Below are positions 1-9,740 of a stretch of 64,000 bases of DNA, in pieces. The notes beneath the pieces are model-generated. The model ran no database searches, had not been told where the DNA came from, and worked only from the letters and a program-made list of their open reading frames with translations. Made by a program: the position numbers and the translations under genes. This DNA comes from Salinivibrio kushneri. Its GTDB lineage: Bacteria; Pseudomonadota; Gammaproteobacteria; Enterobacterales; Vibrionaceae. Location: contig NZ_CP114588.1 in the NCBI RefSeq assembly GCF_027286325.1, positions 1,302,001 to 1,366,000 of the forward strand. The letters run 5' to 3'. Positions within the stretch are counted from its first letter, which is position 1. Each line of letters starts with the position of its first letter.

Positions 1-258
1 GGTATCGACAAACCCCATGGAGGTTTGAGCTATTTGGGCAATAAAAACAGGCACGCTGAGCCGAATAATGGCTCTTGCTTCATCATGGTATTGCTGCACG
101 TCGGCCTCAACAGTTTGTGATTGAACGGAAGGGGAATGGAATCGCGCGCAATTATACGTGCTAGGGGAAGAGAAAGGGAAGCGTAGGCCGCATCAATTTC
201 GCACCCGCGATGATGCAAAGCTATTAAGGCAGGTAAGTAGTGGACGTGAGCTTAACGG
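1..258. other. Window edge, no convincing gene
   Basis: I cannot support a gene here. Short open frames exist on both strands. One on the plus strand ends at about 257 with a basic, charged tail (roughly residues from position 125 onward), which could be the 3' remnant of a gene whose upstream part has in-frame stops. A 62-codon frame on the minus strand (30-218) has no family resemblance and no clear ribosome site. Treat the stretch as intergenic or eroded sequence. Confidence 0.3.
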
Positions 259-462
259 TTAGAAGATTTGCTCATCATCCGCATCAATAAACAGGTTAAT
301 GGTTTTGTGTGATTCATCAATCTGCATATCGTAATGAATGGCATTGCAACAGTTTGGACAATCTTCATAAAACTCTTGGTTGCCGCCACTTAAATCCAAT
401 GTGATATCAAAGCGATGACCACAGTGCGGGCAATTTACGATCCGGTCAGTAATATCATCCAT
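259..462 (-). CDS. CPXCG motif-containing small cysteine-rich protein
   Basis: A 67-residue protein with two paired-cysteine knuckles, CPHCG (Cys11/Cys14) and CPNCC (Cys35/Cys38/Cys39), separated by about 20 residues. This is the layout of a small zinc-ribbon, as in the CPXCG cysteine-rich family common in gammaproteobacteria. The C-terminal half is acidic. The start at 462 is chosen because an AGAGGT ribosome site precedes that ATG; the open frame continues upstream (to 609) but that extension looks unlike protein. Role unknown; metal or nucleic-acid binding is only a guess. Transcribed in the same direction as yniC and yniA but about 170 bases further on. Confidence 0.75.
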   Translation of the reverse strand: MDDITDRIVNCPHCGHRFDITLDLSGGNQEFYEDCPNCCNAIHYDMQIDESHKTINLFIDADDEQIF

Positions 463-635
463 GGTTACGCACCTCTTACTTGATTCTCTGTACTTAAACC
501 CAGTATAGATGAGGATAGTAACGGGATAAACGTAGGGGAGAATACGATCGATAAACTGGGCTTTGCGTCGCGATAAATGGCATATCACCTTAATGCCGGT
601 GAATGCCATTTATGCTGCTATCGTGATGTAGACGG

Positions 636-1289
636 CTAGAGCGATTCGAGATTATCTGCGCTAAATGCGCGAAGGCTCGCCAGCTTTTGGTCGGCAATCA
701 CAAAACGGGGGTCTTCCCACTCATGGGCTGCAGGCACAACGATGGTTTTCATCGAGGCCGCTTTGGCGGCAAGTAGACCGGTAAATGAATCTTCAAAGGC
801 GACACAATGCTCGGGCTCCACACCCAAGGCGTTGGCGGCGTTAAGATAAACTTCTGGATGAGGCTTGCCGTGTTTAAGCGCGCCCGCTGACTCGACAATG
901 GCAAATTGCTCACTGAGTCCTAATGCATCGAGGGTTGGATGAATAAGTGTAAGGGGCGATGACGATGCTAAGCCCACTTTTAGTCCAGCTTGATGGCAAA
1001 TCGCTAACGCTTCTTTAACGCCTGGCATCATCGGCTTCTCGTCTTTCACTAACTCCACCACACGGTCGACGATCCGTGCTTGTACATCGGCATTGGAGGG
1101 ACCCTGCCAAGGCTGAGTGCGTGCGTAGTATTTGACTATCTCGTCAATTCGAACGCCTGTGGTGTCACGCGTGTCTTGCAAACTGATGGAAACACCCAGC
1201 TCGCTCAACACGTCAATTTGTGCACGTTGCCAAAACGGCTCTGAGTCAACCAACAGGCCGTCCATATCAAATATCGCGGCAGATAACAT
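636..1289 (-). CDS. yniC: HAD-family sugar phosphatase (HxpB/YniC-like)
   Basis: A 217-residue cytosolic haloacid dehalogenase phosphatase resembling E. coli YniC/HxpB, which removes phosphate from hexitol and 2-deoxyglucose phosphates. The nucleophile motif DMDGLLVDSE gives Asp8 and the acid/base Asp10; LASSS is motif II, the Lys of HGKPHPEVY is motif III, and FEDSFTG carries the magnesium-binding acidic pair. The ATG at 1289 is preferred over an in-frame GTG at 1301 because GAGG lies just before it and the HAD motif normally starts within ten residues of the N-terminus. It follows yniA on the same strand, an association also seen in enterics, suggesting a shared role in dealing with off-pathway sugar phosphates. 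Confidence 0.88.
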   Translation of the reverse strand: MLSAAIFDMDGLLVDSEPFWQRAQIDVLSELGVSISLQDTRDTTGVRIDEIVKYYARTQPWQGPSNADVQARIVDRVVELVKDEKPMMPGVKEALAICHQAGLKVGLASSSPLTLIHPTLDALGLSEQFAIVESAGALKHGKPHPEVYLNAANALGVEPEHCVAFEDSFTGLLAAKAASMKTIVVPAAHEWEDPRFVIADQKLASLRAFSADNLESL

Positions 1290-1324
1290 TGCCAACCTCA
1301 CTCTTAATTTGTGTGCACCGCATC

Positions 1325-2194
1325 CTACACCGTCAGTGTGAGTTTTGTCAGCAATTGTTCTGCTTGTGTGAGGTATGGGCCGCCGAATAAGTTGACGTGG
1401 TTAAGCACATGATAAAGGTTGTAAATGTCTTTTCGATTTTGATAACCCTCATCTAACGGCCACTCGGCTTGATAGCCGTTATAGAAGCTTTGCGGAAAAC
1501 CACCAAAGAGCTCTGTCATGGCAATATCGGCTTCACGGTCGCCCCAATAACAGGCAGGGTCAAACACCACAGGGCCATTGACCGACAGCCCCATGTTGCC
1601 CGACCAAAGATCCCCGTGAAGCAAGGAAGGCTTTGGGGTATGGCCAACAAGTTGGGTTTTGACATTCTCGATAATGGTATCGATGTCGCCAAAATGCAGC
1701 GAGCGCTCAGCCGCCAATTGCAGTTGCCACCCAATACGTTGTTCAGCAAAAAAACGACACCACTTGCGGTGCCAACAGTTTCTCTGCTCCGTGGTGCCGA
1801 TGAAATTATCGTCATCGAAGCCGTACTCTGCTTGCTCCCCCCAGCGATGATGACGCGCTAAGTGTTGCCCCAACAAATAAGCCTGCGTGTCATCTATCGG
1901 TTTGATGGGCAGGTAGTTGAGCACCAAGACAGCACTGTCTTTCACGGGGCCGACAAAATACACCTGAGGCACAAGAATATGGCCGCTCATCGCGAGTTGA
2001 CGCAACCCTTCTGCTTCGGCTTCAAAGGCGGGGAGTAGGGCGCGCTCGTTCACCTTGACGAAAAAACGTTGATCACCGCCATCGCCAATGCAATAGGCAT
2101 TATGGATGTCGCCACCGCTGAGCGCGTGTTTTTCGGTGATCTCAAAATCAATCCCGAGTTGTTCGGATAGGTGTACAGACAGGGCATGCCACAT
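1325..2194 (-). CDS. yniA: Fructosamine kinase family protein
   Basis: A 289-residue protein of the fructosamine-3-kinase family, matching E. coli YniA in length. These kinases phosphorylate ketosamines made by non-enzymatic glycation so that the adducts fall off. Visible motifs are the N-terminal FFVKVN strand (ATP-contacting Lys), the catalytic loop LLHGDLWSGNMG with its Asp, and the metal-binding VFDPACYWGDREADIAMT, all typical of the aminoglycoside/choline kinase fold. A GGAG element precedes the ATG. The gene ends 35 bases before yniC and is probably cotranscribed with it, pairing a deglycating kinase with a sugar phosphatase. Confidence 0.9.
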   Translation of the reverse strand: MWHALSVHLSEQLGIDFEITEKHALSGGDIHNAYCIGDGGDQRFFVKVNERALLPAFEAEAEGLRQLAMSGHILVPQVYFVGPVKDSAVLVLNYLPIKPIDDTQAYLLGQHLARHHRWGEQAEYGFDDDNFIGTTEQRNCWHRKWCRFFAEQRIGWQLQLAAERSLHFGDIDTIIENVKTQLVGHTPKPSLLHGDLWSGNMGLSVNGPVVFDPACYWGDREADIAMTELFGGFPQSFYNGYQAEWPLDEGYQNRKDIYNLYHVLNHVNLFGGPYLTQAEQLLTKLTLTV

Positions 2195-2294
2195 AAGCGA
2201 CTCCGTTACATCGAGGTAAAGGGGGAAGTAACAGCAACTGGTTATATAGTAGCCCAGGATGTCGCCTTATATCTGTGGATATGGCAACAGTTTG

Positions 2295-2324
2295 AATAAA
2301 AAAACGGCTCATGAAGAGCCGTTT
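2295..2324 (-). terminator. Intrinsic terminator downstream of hutH
   Basis: A 9-bp stem (AAACGGCTC at 2302-2310 with its complement at 2316-2324) and a 5-nt loop are followed, on the minus strand, by a run of seven U. It lies 31 bases past the hutH stop and would end the hutIGUH transcript. Confidence 0.88.
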
Positions 2325-2354
2325 AACAGTTAGATTTGGTGCTTATTGCTGCGG

Positions 2355-3899
2355 TTACGAGACGGAAGATAAGCTCGGCAAGATGCCGTTTGGCATCAAG
2401 CGGTTATAGGTCCCGGTTTTAAGCAGTGCATTGGCCTTTTCGATATCGGGAGCAAAGTAGCGGTCTTTGTCGTAAAACGGCACGACACCACGTAACTCCG
2501 CTTTGGCTTGCTCTAAGCGCTCTGAGCTTTTATGGGGAGCACGAAAGTCAATGCCTTGACTGGCTGAGAGCAGTTCGACGGCCAAAATACCGCGTGTGTT
2601 GCTGCTCATATCATGTAGGCGGCGAGCAGCAAAGGTCGCCATAGAGACATGATCTTCTTGGTTTGCTGAGGTAGGCAGGCTGTCAATCGATGCGGGGTGG
2701 GCCAGAGTTTTGTTTTCACTGGCCAACGCGGCAGCAGTGACCTGTGCGATCATAAATCCTGAGTTAACGCCACCGTTGTTAACCAAAAATGCCGGGAGCT
2801 TGCTGAGGTTAGTGTCGATGAGTAGTGCCATCCGACGTTCCGACAAGCTACCCATTTCTGCAATCGCTAATGCCAGGTTGTCTGCAGCCATGGCAACGGG
2901 CTCGGCGTGGAAATTGCCCCCAGAAATGATGTCGCCATCTTCTGGGAACACCAGTGGGTTATCGGATACCGAATTGGCTTCAGTGATAAGCACGTCGGCT
3001 GCTTGGCGAATTTGCTGCAAGCAAGCGCCCATCACCTGTGGCTGGCAGCGCAGAGAGTAAGGATCTTGCACTTTTTCACAGTTTTGGTGGCTGTCGCCAA
3101 TTTCACTGGACTCATTCAATAGGTGGCGGTAGGCGGTAGCAGCATCCATTTGGGTTTGGTGGCCGCGTACTGCGTGAATGCGCGGATCGAAGGGGCGTCG
3201 GCTACCAAGTGCCGCTTCCACTGACAATGCGCCACAAACCGTGGCGGCGGCGTACAGATCTTCGGCCTCAAACAGACCCTCGAGGGCAAAGGCCGTGGAC
3301 GCCTGTGTTCCATTAAGAAGCGCCAGCCCTTCTTTTGGCCCCAGTGTAATAGGCGATAACCCGGCGATCTTTAACGCGGCTTCACCTGAAATCACTTCGC
3401 CTTTATAACGCGCTTGGCCTTCACCCAGTAATACCGTGCTCATATGCGCGAGAGGTGCAAGGTCGCCTGAAGCGCCCACGGAGCCTTTTTTGGGGATGCA
3501 GGGATACACCTCGCGGTTGACCAACTCTGCCAGCGCTTTGACGACCTCAAAGCGGATCCCTGAATAACCACGCGCCAAGCTCGCAATTTTGAGCACCATC
3601 ATCAGGCGCACGGTAGCATCGTCCATAAACTCACCGATCCCCGCCGCGTGAGACAACACAATCGAGCGCTGGAGCGTTTCGAGATCGTCAAGCTCAATGC
3701 GGGTATTGGCCAATAAGCCAAAGCCCGTATTGATGCCGTATACCACCCGTCCTTGTTCAAGGACGTTGGTGACAGTGTCCGTGCTGGTTTTCATGGTGGC
3801 TTCAATACCGTCAGCAAACGCCAGTTGCACGGGCTCTCGGCTGACTTGTCGTAGTTGGTCCAGGGTGAGCTCACCAGGTTGTAGCGTTAATGTGTACAT
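2355..3899 (-). CDS. hutH: Histidine ammonia-lyase
   Basis: First enzyme of histidine catabolism: removes ammonia from L-histidine to give urocanate in the cytosol. At 514 residues it matches the usual HutH length. The Ala-Ser-Gly triad that cyclises to the MIO electrophile is at residues 143-145 in [13 protein letters not shown], and the YGINTGFG segment near residue 54 supplies the active-site Tyr. The start at 3899 follows AAGGAGAGC; the open frame runs 33 codons further into hutU, but that stretch has no homology and would overlap hutU by 89 bases. It is the last gene of hutIGUH, 10 bases after hutU, and an intrinsic terminator follows. Confidence 0.97.
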   Translation of the reverse strand: MYTLTLQPGELTLDQLRQVSREPVQLAFADGIEATMKTSTDTVTNVLEQGRVVYGINTGFGLLANTRIELDDLETLQRSIVLSHAAGIGEFMDDATVRLMMVLKIASLARGYSGIRFEVVKALAELVNREVYPCIPKKGSVGASGDLAPLAHMSTVLLGEGQARYKGEVISGEAALKIAGLSPITLGPKEGLALLNGTQASTAFALEGLFEAEDLYAAATVCGALSVEAALGSRRPFDPRIHAVRGHQTQMDAATAYRHLLNESSEIGDSHQNCEKVQDPYSLRCQPQVMGACLQQIRQAADVLITEANSVSDNPLVFPEDGDIISGGNFHAEPVAMAADNLALAIAEMGSLSERRMALLIDTNLSKLPAFLVNNGGVNSGFMIAQVTAAALASENKTLAHPASIDSLPTSANQEDHVSMATFAARRLHDMSSNTRGILAVELLSASQGIDFRAPHKSSERLEQAKAELRGVVPFYDKDRYFAPDIEKANALLKTGTYNRLMPNGILPSLSSVS

Positions 3900-3909
3900 C
3901 TTGCTCTCC

Positions 3910-5598
3910 TTAGCGCAGCGGTTGGTTAGGTAAGTCCAACAGCGGCAGATCGAGTTGTTCTTCTTTGGCACAATCAATGGCAATATCGTAGCCGGCATCG
4001 GCGTGGCGCATTACCCCTGTGGCAGGGTCGTTTCGTAGCACACGTGCCACACGCTGGTGGGCATCATCGGTGCCGTCACAGACAATCACCACGCCTGAGT
4101 GTTGCGAGAAGCCCATGCCAACACCGCCACCATGGTGTAATGATACCCAGGTGGCTCCTGATGCTGTGTTTAACATCGCGTTGAGTAATGGCCAATCAGA
4201 CACCGCGTCCGAGCCATCGAGCATGCCCTCGGTTTCACGGTTCGGGCTCGCGACTGAGCCTGAGTCTAAGTGGTCACGGCCAATCACCACGGGCGCTTTG
4301 AGTTCGCCATTTTTCACCATTTCGTTAAAGGCAAGAGCCAAGCGGGCACGGTCTTTGACACCCACCCAACAAATACGAGCCGGTAAGCCTTGGAACTGAA
4401 TGCGCTCTTTGGCCATATCCAGCCAGTTGTGCAGGTGCGGGTCATCCGGGATTAGCTCTTTGACTTTTTGGTCGGTTTTATAGATATCTTCCGGATCGCC
4501 TGACAGGGCCGCCCAGCGGAACGGACCAATTCCTTGGCAGAATAACGGACGAATATAGGCAGGGACAAATCCTGGGAAATCAAAGGCATTGTCGACCCCT
4601 ACTTCGAGGGCCATCTGGCGAATGTTGTTGCCGTAATCCAAGGTCGCCGCGCCGCGCGTTTGCAAATCAAGCATTGCTTTTACTTGTACGGCCATTGATG
4701 CTTTCGCGGCTTTCACGACCTCTGCTTCGTTTTCTTTGCGCTGAGCGGCGGCTTGCTCCATGGTCCAGCCCTGTGGCAAGTAACCATTGAGAGGGTCGTG
4801 GGCTGAGGTTTGGTCGGTGACCACGTCCGGGGTGATATTGCGCTTAACTAGTTCAGGGAAAATATCAGCCGCATTGGCCAGTAACCCAATGGAAACGGGC
4901 TTACCAGACTGGTTGGCGTCTTTAATCATCCCAAGCGCTTCATCGAGTGACGTTGCTTTGCGATCGACATAGCCGGTGCGTAGGCGATAATCGATTCGGC
5001 TTTCATCACACTCAACCGCAATCATTGAAAAGCCAGCCATGGTGGCTGCTAGCGGCTGTGCGCCACCCATGCCACCCAGACCACCGGTTAGGATCCAGCG
5101 CCCCTTGGCCTCACCATCGAAATGCTTTTTAGCGACAGCAACAAAGGTTTCGTAAGTGCCTTGAACAATGCCTTGTGAGCCGATATAAATCCAACTCCCT
5201 GCGGTCATTTGGCCATACATCATCAAGCCTTGCTTATCCAGCTCATTGAAATGTTCCCAGTTGGCCCAATGCGGCACCAAGTTTGAGTTGGCAATAAGCA
5301 CACGGGGCGCATCTTTGTGGGTCGGGAATACGCCAACAGGCTTACCTGACTGAACCAGCAAGGTTTGATCGTCATCGAGACGTTTAAGTACTTCGACGAT
5401 CTTGTCGAAACATTGCCAATTGCGAGCAGCACGTCCAATCCCACCATAGACAACTAAGCCATTAGGGTGTTCGGCCACGTCTGGGTGTAGGTTATTCATT
5501 AGCATGCGAAGGGGGGCTTCGGTCAGCCAGCTTTTCGTATTAAGCTCTGGCCCAGTTGGGGCTTTAACCGTGCGTGAATCAAAACGTGGATCCGTCAT
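3910..5598 (-). CDS. hutU: Urocanate hydratase
   Basis: Second step of the pathway: adds water to urocanate to make imidazolonepropionate, using tightly bound NAD+ as an electrophile. The 562-residue length is typical. The glycine-rich [18 protein letters not shown] region is the NAD-binding signature, and the [12 protein letters not shown] and [16 protein letters not shown] segments are the most conserved parts of the family. AAGGAGAG lies in front of the ATG. It sits 2 bases after hutG and 10 bases before hutH, so the operon is tightly packed. Confidence 0.97.
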   Translation of the reverse strand: MTDPRFDSRTVKAPTGPELNTKSWLTEAPLRMLMNNLHPDVAEHPNGLVVYGGIGRAARNWQCFDKIVEVLKRLDDDQTLLVQSGKPVGVFPTHKDAPRVLIANSNLVPHWANWEHFNELDKQGLMMYGQMTAGSWIYIGSQGIVQGTYETFVAVAKKHFDGEAKGRWILTGGLGGMGGAQPLAATMAGFSMIAVECDESRIDYRLRTGYVDRKATSLDEALGMIKDANQSGKPVSIGLLANAADIFPELVKRNITPDVVTDQTSAHDPLNGYLPQGWTMEQAAAQRKENEAEVVKAAKASMAVQVKAMLDLQTRGAATLDYGNNIRQMALEVGVDNAFDFPGFVPAYIRPLFCQGIGPFRWAALSGDPEDIYKTDQKVKELIPDDPHLHNWLDMAKERIQFQGLPARICWVGVKDRARLALAFNEMVKNGELKAPVVIGRDHLDSGSVASPNRETEGMLDGSDAVSDWPLLNAMLNTASGATWVSLHHGGGVGMGFSQHSGVVIVCDGTDDAHQRVARVLRNDPATGVMRHADAGYDIAIDCAKEEQLDLPLLDLPNQPLR

Positions 5599-5600
5599 GG

Positions 5601-6611
5601 TTACTCTCCTTGTGAATCAATGTGGTGCGACGTAGCGTGTAGCATGGTCCAAGCCATGCGAGCCGCTAATCGACTGGTTTGCCGGTCGCGGTCGTAGTTG
5701 GGGTTAACTTCAGTGATGTCGCACACGGGGACACGAATACGTTGCCGGTCGGCTTCACCAAAAATAAACTGAATCAGTGGTTCAATGACCTGTACTGGGA
5801 CGCCGATTGTCGCTGGTGCGCTTACTCCCGGCGCGGCACTGGCAGGAAAAACATCCATATCTAGCGTGAGGTACAAGTAATCACACCCTTGGATAAATTT
5901 GCCTAACTTCTCCTTCAGCGCAGGGATTGCCGCCACATGCATCTCAGTATCTTCTTCTACCCAGCATCCAAGTTGCTCGGCTTTATCAAATAGCGCTTGG
6001 GTGTTGCTGGTTCGGCTTACGCCTAAGCAGGCATAGTGAAATGGCCAGCCTTTTTGCTGACAAAGCTGGGCGATTTGCGCGAAGGGTGTGCCTGAGCTGC
6101 CGGCTTTGCTGAGCCCTTGGGGTGTGCGCAAGTCAAAGTGCGCATCAAAATTAATGATACCGATCTTGGGTGTCTGCAAGGGTGAACCATGGCGTGACAG
6201 GTAGCCGGATAAGCCTTGAAAGCTGGCCCACGCGGTTTCGTGTCCGCCCCCCAGCACCAGAACATTATGCTGTGATAGTGTTTGGTGAATGTGTTGACTT
6301 AGCCCTTGTTGTGCTAGGACAAGGTCGGTGTCATCACAAGCGACATTGCCACCATCATAGAGGGCAGGGGCGTTGTGCCAGGCAAAATTCGCCAATGCAT
6401 GCCGAATAGTATCCGGTGCCAGCGCCGCGCCTTGACGACCTTTGTTGCGAGCGACGCCTTCATCACAAGCAAAACCGTAGATCACCACACCGCCTTGTTC
6501 ACAAGAAGGCGTGTATGAGGTAACCACTTGGTGCAAGCGCAGTCCGCGCTCACCGTCCTCTGGGTCAACACGTCCTTGCCAAAGCGTCATATCAGTTGGT
6601 AAGTGTTTCAT
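5601..6611 (-). CDS. hutG: Formimidoylglutamase
   Basis: Last step of the direct route: splits N-formimidoyl-L-glutamate to glutamate and formamide. It belongs to the arginase/agmatinase superfamily with a two-manganese centre; the ligand motifs [17 protein letters not shown] and LDMDVFPAS are all visible. Having this arginase-type HutG rather than a formimidoyl-glutamate deiminase/deformylase pair shows the four-enzyme version of the pathway. Length is 336 residues. Its start codon overlaps the hutI stop by 4 bases, implying translational coupling. Confidence 0.95.
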   Translation of the reverse strand: MKHLPTDMTLWQGRVDPEDGERGLRLHQVVTSYTPSCEQGGVVIYGFACDEGVARNKGRQGAALAPDTIRHALANFAWHNAPALYDGGNVACDDTDLVLAQQGLSQHIHQTLSQHNVLVLGGGHETAWASFQGLSGYLSRHGSPLQTPKIGIINFDAHFDLRTPQGLSKAGSSGTPFAQIAQLCQQKGWPFHYACLGVSRTSNTQALFDKAEQLGCWVEEDTEMHVAAIPALKEKLGKFIQGCDYLYLTLDMDVFPASAAPGVSAPATIGVPVQVIEPLIQFIFGEADRQRIRVPVCDITEVNPNYDRDRQTSRLAARMAWTMLHATSHHIDSQGE

Positions 6612-7831
6612 CCGCGGATCCCCTGGTTGTCATACCATGTTCCGCCAACGATGCGCCCAGCAAGTGGCGCAGTGCCCACCATGTAGCTAAGCTCAGCCGG
6701 TGAGTCGCAGTGCCAAACAGCCAAATCCGCGTCAAATCCGACAGCGATTTGACCTTTGTTGTTTAGCCCCATGGCTTGCGCAGCATGGCGGGTGACACCA
6801 TAGAGATTCTCTTTAGGCGTCAATCTAAAAAAGGTCGAGGCCATGTTCATCATCAGAGTTAACGAGGCAAAGGGTGACGTTCCTGGGTTAAAGTCAGTCG
6901 CGAGTGCCATGGGTACTTGGTTGTCACGCAATGCTTGAATTGGAGGGTGTTGAGTTTCACGCAGAAAGTAAAACGCGCCAGGGAGCAAGGTCGCAACCGT
7001 GCCGAACTCAGCCAATAGCTGAGCGTCGGCTTCTGATAGGTATTCAATATGATCCACCGACAAGGCGCCTGCTTTTGCGGCTGCCACACTGCCACCGAGA
7101 TCGCTTAGCTGTTCGGTGTGAGCTTTAATTTTTAATCCATGTGCATTGGCTGCGGCATAGACTTTTTCTGCTTGGTCGACGCTAAAGGCTATTTTTTCAC
7201 AAAAAACGTCTACCGCATCGGCCAGTTGTTGTTCTGCCGCGGCAGGGATTAGCGTATGACAAACAAAGTCAATGTAGTGATCGGCATCATGTTGATATTC
7301 AGGTGGCAGTGCATGTGCTGCTAACAAGGTAGTGGAAATGTTAACCGGCAAGTGCTGCTCAATGGCGCGTGCGACGCGCAGCATTTTTAGCTCGTCTTCA
7401 AAAGTAAGGCCGTATCCTGATTTTATTTCGATGGTTGTCACACCATCTCGCATGAGTGCTTCAGCGCGGGGCAGCGCGAGCCTAAGTAGCTCGTCCTCGC
7501 TGGCTGTGCGAGTGGCGTTGACGGTGGACAAGATCCCACCGCCTTGCTCAGCGATGGTTTGGTAAGGTACACCGTTAAGGCGCTGCTCAAACTCACCGGC
7601 ACGATTGCCTGCAAATACCAAGTGTGTGTGACTATCGATAAGCCCTGGCGTCACTAGGCCACCATTCAACGACTGCTTAGGCCAATCAAGCTGCTTGGCT
7701 TGTTGTCCTATCGCGACAATTTTGCCGTTCTCGACAGCGATCGCTGTATTGGGTTGGCACTGGTAGCCAGCATCGTCACGAATATCGCTCGCCATACTGA
7801 CCACATTTGCTTCGGTAAATACCTTCTTCAT
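6608..7831 (-). CDS. hutI: Imidazolonepropionase
   Basis: Third step: hydrolyses 4-imidazolone-5-propionate to formimidoylglutamate. A 407-residue amidohydrolase with the metal-binding SHTHLVFAGNRAGEF near residue 67, the IEIKSGYGLT substrate loop, KAHTEQLSD with a further metal His, and the late Asp in LATDFNPGT. First gene of hutIGUH; an AAGG element precedes the ATG. The leader directly upstream carries a HutC-type palindrome, so histidine or urocanate probably induces this gene and the three after it. Confidence 0.96.
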   Translation of the reverse strand: MKKVFTEANVVSMASDIRDDAGYQCQPNTAIAVENGKIVAIGQQAKQLDWPKQSLNGGLVTPGLIDSHTHLVFAGNRAGEFEQRLNGVPYQTIAEQGGGILSTVNATRTASEDELLRLALPRAEALMRDGVTTIEIKSGYGLTFEDELKMLRVARAIEQHLPVNISTTLLAAHALPPEYQHDADHYIDFVCHTLIPAAAEQQLADAVDVFCEKIAFSVDQAEKVYAAANAHGLKIKAHTEQLSDLGGSVAAAKAGALSVDHIEYLSEADAQLLAEFGTVATLLPGAFYFLRETQHPPIQALRDNQVPMALATDFNPGTSPFASLTLMMNMASTFFRLTPKENLYGVTRHAAQAMGLNNKGQIAVGFDADLAVWHCDSPAELSYMVGTAPLAGRIVGGTWYDNQGIRG

Positions 7832-7856
7832 GGCGAATACCTTGCTGCTTCATAAA

Positions 7857-7897
7857 TGTCTATACAAATGTATAGACAAATAAGTGAGCAAGTACAA
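7857..7897 (-). promoter_or_regulatory. HutC operator overlapping the hutIGUH promoter
   Basis: A perfect inverted repeat lies at 7857-7878: arms TGTCTATACA and TGTATAGACA around AA. This resembles the TGTATATACA-type sites bound by HutC, a GntR/HutC-family repressor encoded nearby. On the minus strand a promoter-like pair, TTGTAC (7892-7897) and TATACA (7869-7874), is separated by exactly 17 bases, and the -10 lies inside the palindrome, so bound HutC would block polymerase. The promoter call rests on moderate matches only; the palindrome is unambiguous. Confidence 0.8.
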
Positions 7898-7975
7898 GAG
7901 GGGTTGTAAAGTTTTTGTGATCGGTTCGATCGTTTTTGGATAGATAAGAAAGATTAATGGTGTGAAAGGTGACTA

Positions 7976-8767
7976 TTAGTCGTATGCGCCGTTCTCAAAA
8001 TCCGTGATCAGCTCATCGTAGCGTCCGGATTGATGCAAGCGTTCTAGCCCTTGATTGAACGCTGAAATGTACTCATCCGTCTGTTCTGTCTCTCGACTGA
8101 TCAGTACATGCAATGAGGTGACGCGAAAAGGGCGTGAATGACGAACAATATTACCACGCTCTTGTTCGTCGAAGTGCTGTCTGAGTACTCGCTCGGCAAT
8201 GAGGCGGTTACTGATGACAATATCGACTCGGCCCCCAATGAGGGCACGAAAGTTCTGCAGTTCTGTGGTGGTCGCTTGATAGTTAATGTATAAGCCACGT
8301 TTTTGCATTTGTTGCAGCATGTATTCGTCAAGGTAACCACGGTTAACACCGAGTTTTATACCTTCCAGATCAGCTTCCTCTTGCCAGTCAAAGGCATAAT
8401 GCTTTCGGTGATAAAGGTAAACATGCTCAGGAAAGATGGGCGCTGAGTAGGCAAAGTATTTCTCACGTTCTGCGGTGTAACCCCACGCAACAGAGCCATC
8501 CCAGTAGCCACTTTTTGCCATCACATAGGCACGTTTCCACGGAAAAAAGCCATAATGAACGCGATAACCACTTAGTGCCGCCGCTTCTTCAACAATATGG
8601 TTGATAAGGCCTCGATGTTTGACCTTTGCCGACATGAGCGGGGCGAATTCGCCGCTCGTAAGGCGGATGATTTTGTCTGTGGCACCAGCGGAGGGAGTGT
8701 GCAGCATCAAAACGATCACGATGGATAGACAATAGCGGCTGAATAGGGTTAGAACTCGCGCAATCAT
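7976..8767 (-). CDS. Periplasmic substrate-binding protein, amino-acid (SBP_bac_3) type
   Basis: A 263-residue secreted protein: hydrophobic signal sequence (residues about 5-27, ending near SAGA), then a family-3 solute-binding fold. The FPWKRAY, DGSVAWGYTAERE and LGVNRGYLDEY segments resemble the TonB-era vibrio/Shewanella binding-protein paralogues that have no cognate permease. The ATG at 8767 is preferred over an in-frame GTG at 8785 because GGGGT lies before it. It is 57 bases after hutC and probably cotranscribed with it, ahead of the hutI operator. No ABC permease or ATPase gene is near, so it may present ligand to another transporter or act as a periplasmic sensor. A role in histidine or urocanate binding is inferred from position only. 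Confidence 0.75.
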   Translation of the reverse strand: MIARVLTLFSRYCLSIVIVLMLHTPSAGATDKIIRLTSGEFAPLMSAKVKHRGLINHIVEEAAALSGYRVHYGFFPWKRAYVMAKSGYWDGSVAWGYTAEREKYFAYSAPIFPEHVYLYHRKHYAFDWQEEADLEGIKLGVNRGYLDEYMLQQMQKRGLYINYQATTTELQNFRALIGGRVDIVISNRLIAERVLRQHFDEQERGNIVRHSRPFRVTSLHVLISRETEQTDEYISAFNQGLERLHQSGRYDELITDFENGAYD

Positions 8768-8824
8768 TTCGTTACCCCGATACACGATCTTTCAACAAGC
8801 ATAGCTTATAGAAACGGGGATAGG

Positions 8825-9529
8825 CTATCTGTCCGTACGCGACGTTAGCTTATAACGTGAACCTGGATGATACAGTAATGCGGCACTGACCAACGTTTGC
8901 TGACTCCAGGTGCGGCGATGGAGCAAAAGGCAGGGCTCATCAGACTTCATCGCCAATGCCTCTTTGACTGCTGCTGATGGATTAATCGCTTCGACACTAT
9001 GCTCAATGGTGTTAACCGGGCACACTGACGACAAGTACTCATTGGGGGTGGTCTGGTTGAAGTCTTGTTCGAGATAGGCAGGCGCAAGCGCTGGATTCAC
9101 CCAGCGCTGCTCGAGCTGGAGCGGTATCTCATCACCATAGTGGACAATTTCGCTGTAATAGACGTCGGTGCCTAACATCACCCCCAAGCGCATTGCCACA
9201 TCAACGGGCGCAGAGAGGCGTTTCAAGGCATGGATGACACTGTGATAGTGCTGACCGCGTGCGGTGACTTCATCGGCAATATTACGAATGTCCATCAACG
9301 GTGATTCCGCCTTGGGTTCAGTGACAAACGTGCCTAGCCGTGGCGTGCGCTCGAGTAGCCCCTCAGTTACTAAGTCACGAACCGCCTTATTGACCGTCAT
9401 CCGGCTAACGTTGAATAGATCGCACAGTTCGTATTCGGTAGGGATACGCGTACCAACCGGCCAAACCCGTGTCTCAATTTTTTCTTCTATATAGGCTTTG
9501 ATTTGTTGATAACGAGGCGCGTTGGCCAT
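8825..9529 (-). CDS. hutC: Histidine utilisation repressor, GntR/HutC family
   Basis: A 234-residue transcription factor. Residues about 5-70 form the GntR winged helix (TEYELCDLFNVSRMTVNKAV recognition region, then the wing at LERTPRLGTFV); residues about 95-230 form the UTRA ligand-binding domain, which in HutC binds urocanate. AAGGAA precedes the ATG. It is transcribed in the same direction as the hut enzymes, with a palindrome in its own leader that suggests self-repression. The direct link to the hut operon and the matching operator sequences make the assignment strong. Confidence 0.93.
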   Translation of the reverse strand: MANAPRYQQIKAYIEEKIETRVWPVGTRIPTEYELCDLFNVSRMTVNKAVRDLVTEGLLERTPRLGTFVTEPKAESPLMDIRNIADEVTARGQHYHSVIHALKRLSAPVDVAMRLGVMLGTDVYYSEIVHYGDEIPLQLEQRWVNPALAPAYLEQDFNQTTPNEYLSSVCPVNTIEHSVEAINPSAAVKEALAMKSDEPCLLLHRRTWSQQTLVSAALLYHPGSRYKLTSRTDR

Positions 9530-9545
9530 ACAGTTTCCTTGTCAA

Positions 9546-9560
9546 AATTGTGTATACAAA
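9546..9560 (-). promoter_or_regulatory. Probable HutC autoregulatory operator
   Basis: An 8-bp palindrome TGTATACA (9551-9558) with flanking T/A-rich bases sits 22 bases before the hutC start. It shares the TATACA half-site with the longer palindrome before hutI. Shorter and so weaker evidence than that site, but in the right place for autorepression. Confidence 0.6.
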
Positions 9561-9740
9561 TCAGGATTGATGAAGTCTCGCGTAAAATCAAGTGAATGAT
9601 AGAAAACTTGATTGTTTATCACGCTGATTCTCGCGTAGAAATTATTGTTGGGATGACTTGCATCACAAATGCGGGATCTTCATAATCGTTATTCTACTTG
9701 CACTGTGCGGTTACTTACTAATCGCCAAAATACACTTCAT

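Noticed and set aside
30-218. 62-codon minus-strand frame at the window edge
   Set aside because: No ribosome site, no motifs and atypical composition.
1469-1861. A 130-codon frame opposite yniA
   Set aside because: Lies fully inside a well-supported kinase gene on the other strand and has no coding signature of its own.
3116-3408. Frames on both strands within hutH
   Set aside because: Shadows of the conserved ammonia-lyase gene.
3900-3998. Upstream extension of hutH by 33 codons
   Set aside because: It overlaps hutU, lacks HutH similarity, and the ATG at 3899 has a good ribosome site.
7920-7945. GATCG/CGATC hairpin followed by TTTTT as a terminator
   Set aside because: The T run follows on the plus strand, but both flanking genes are on the minus strand, so no transcript would use it.
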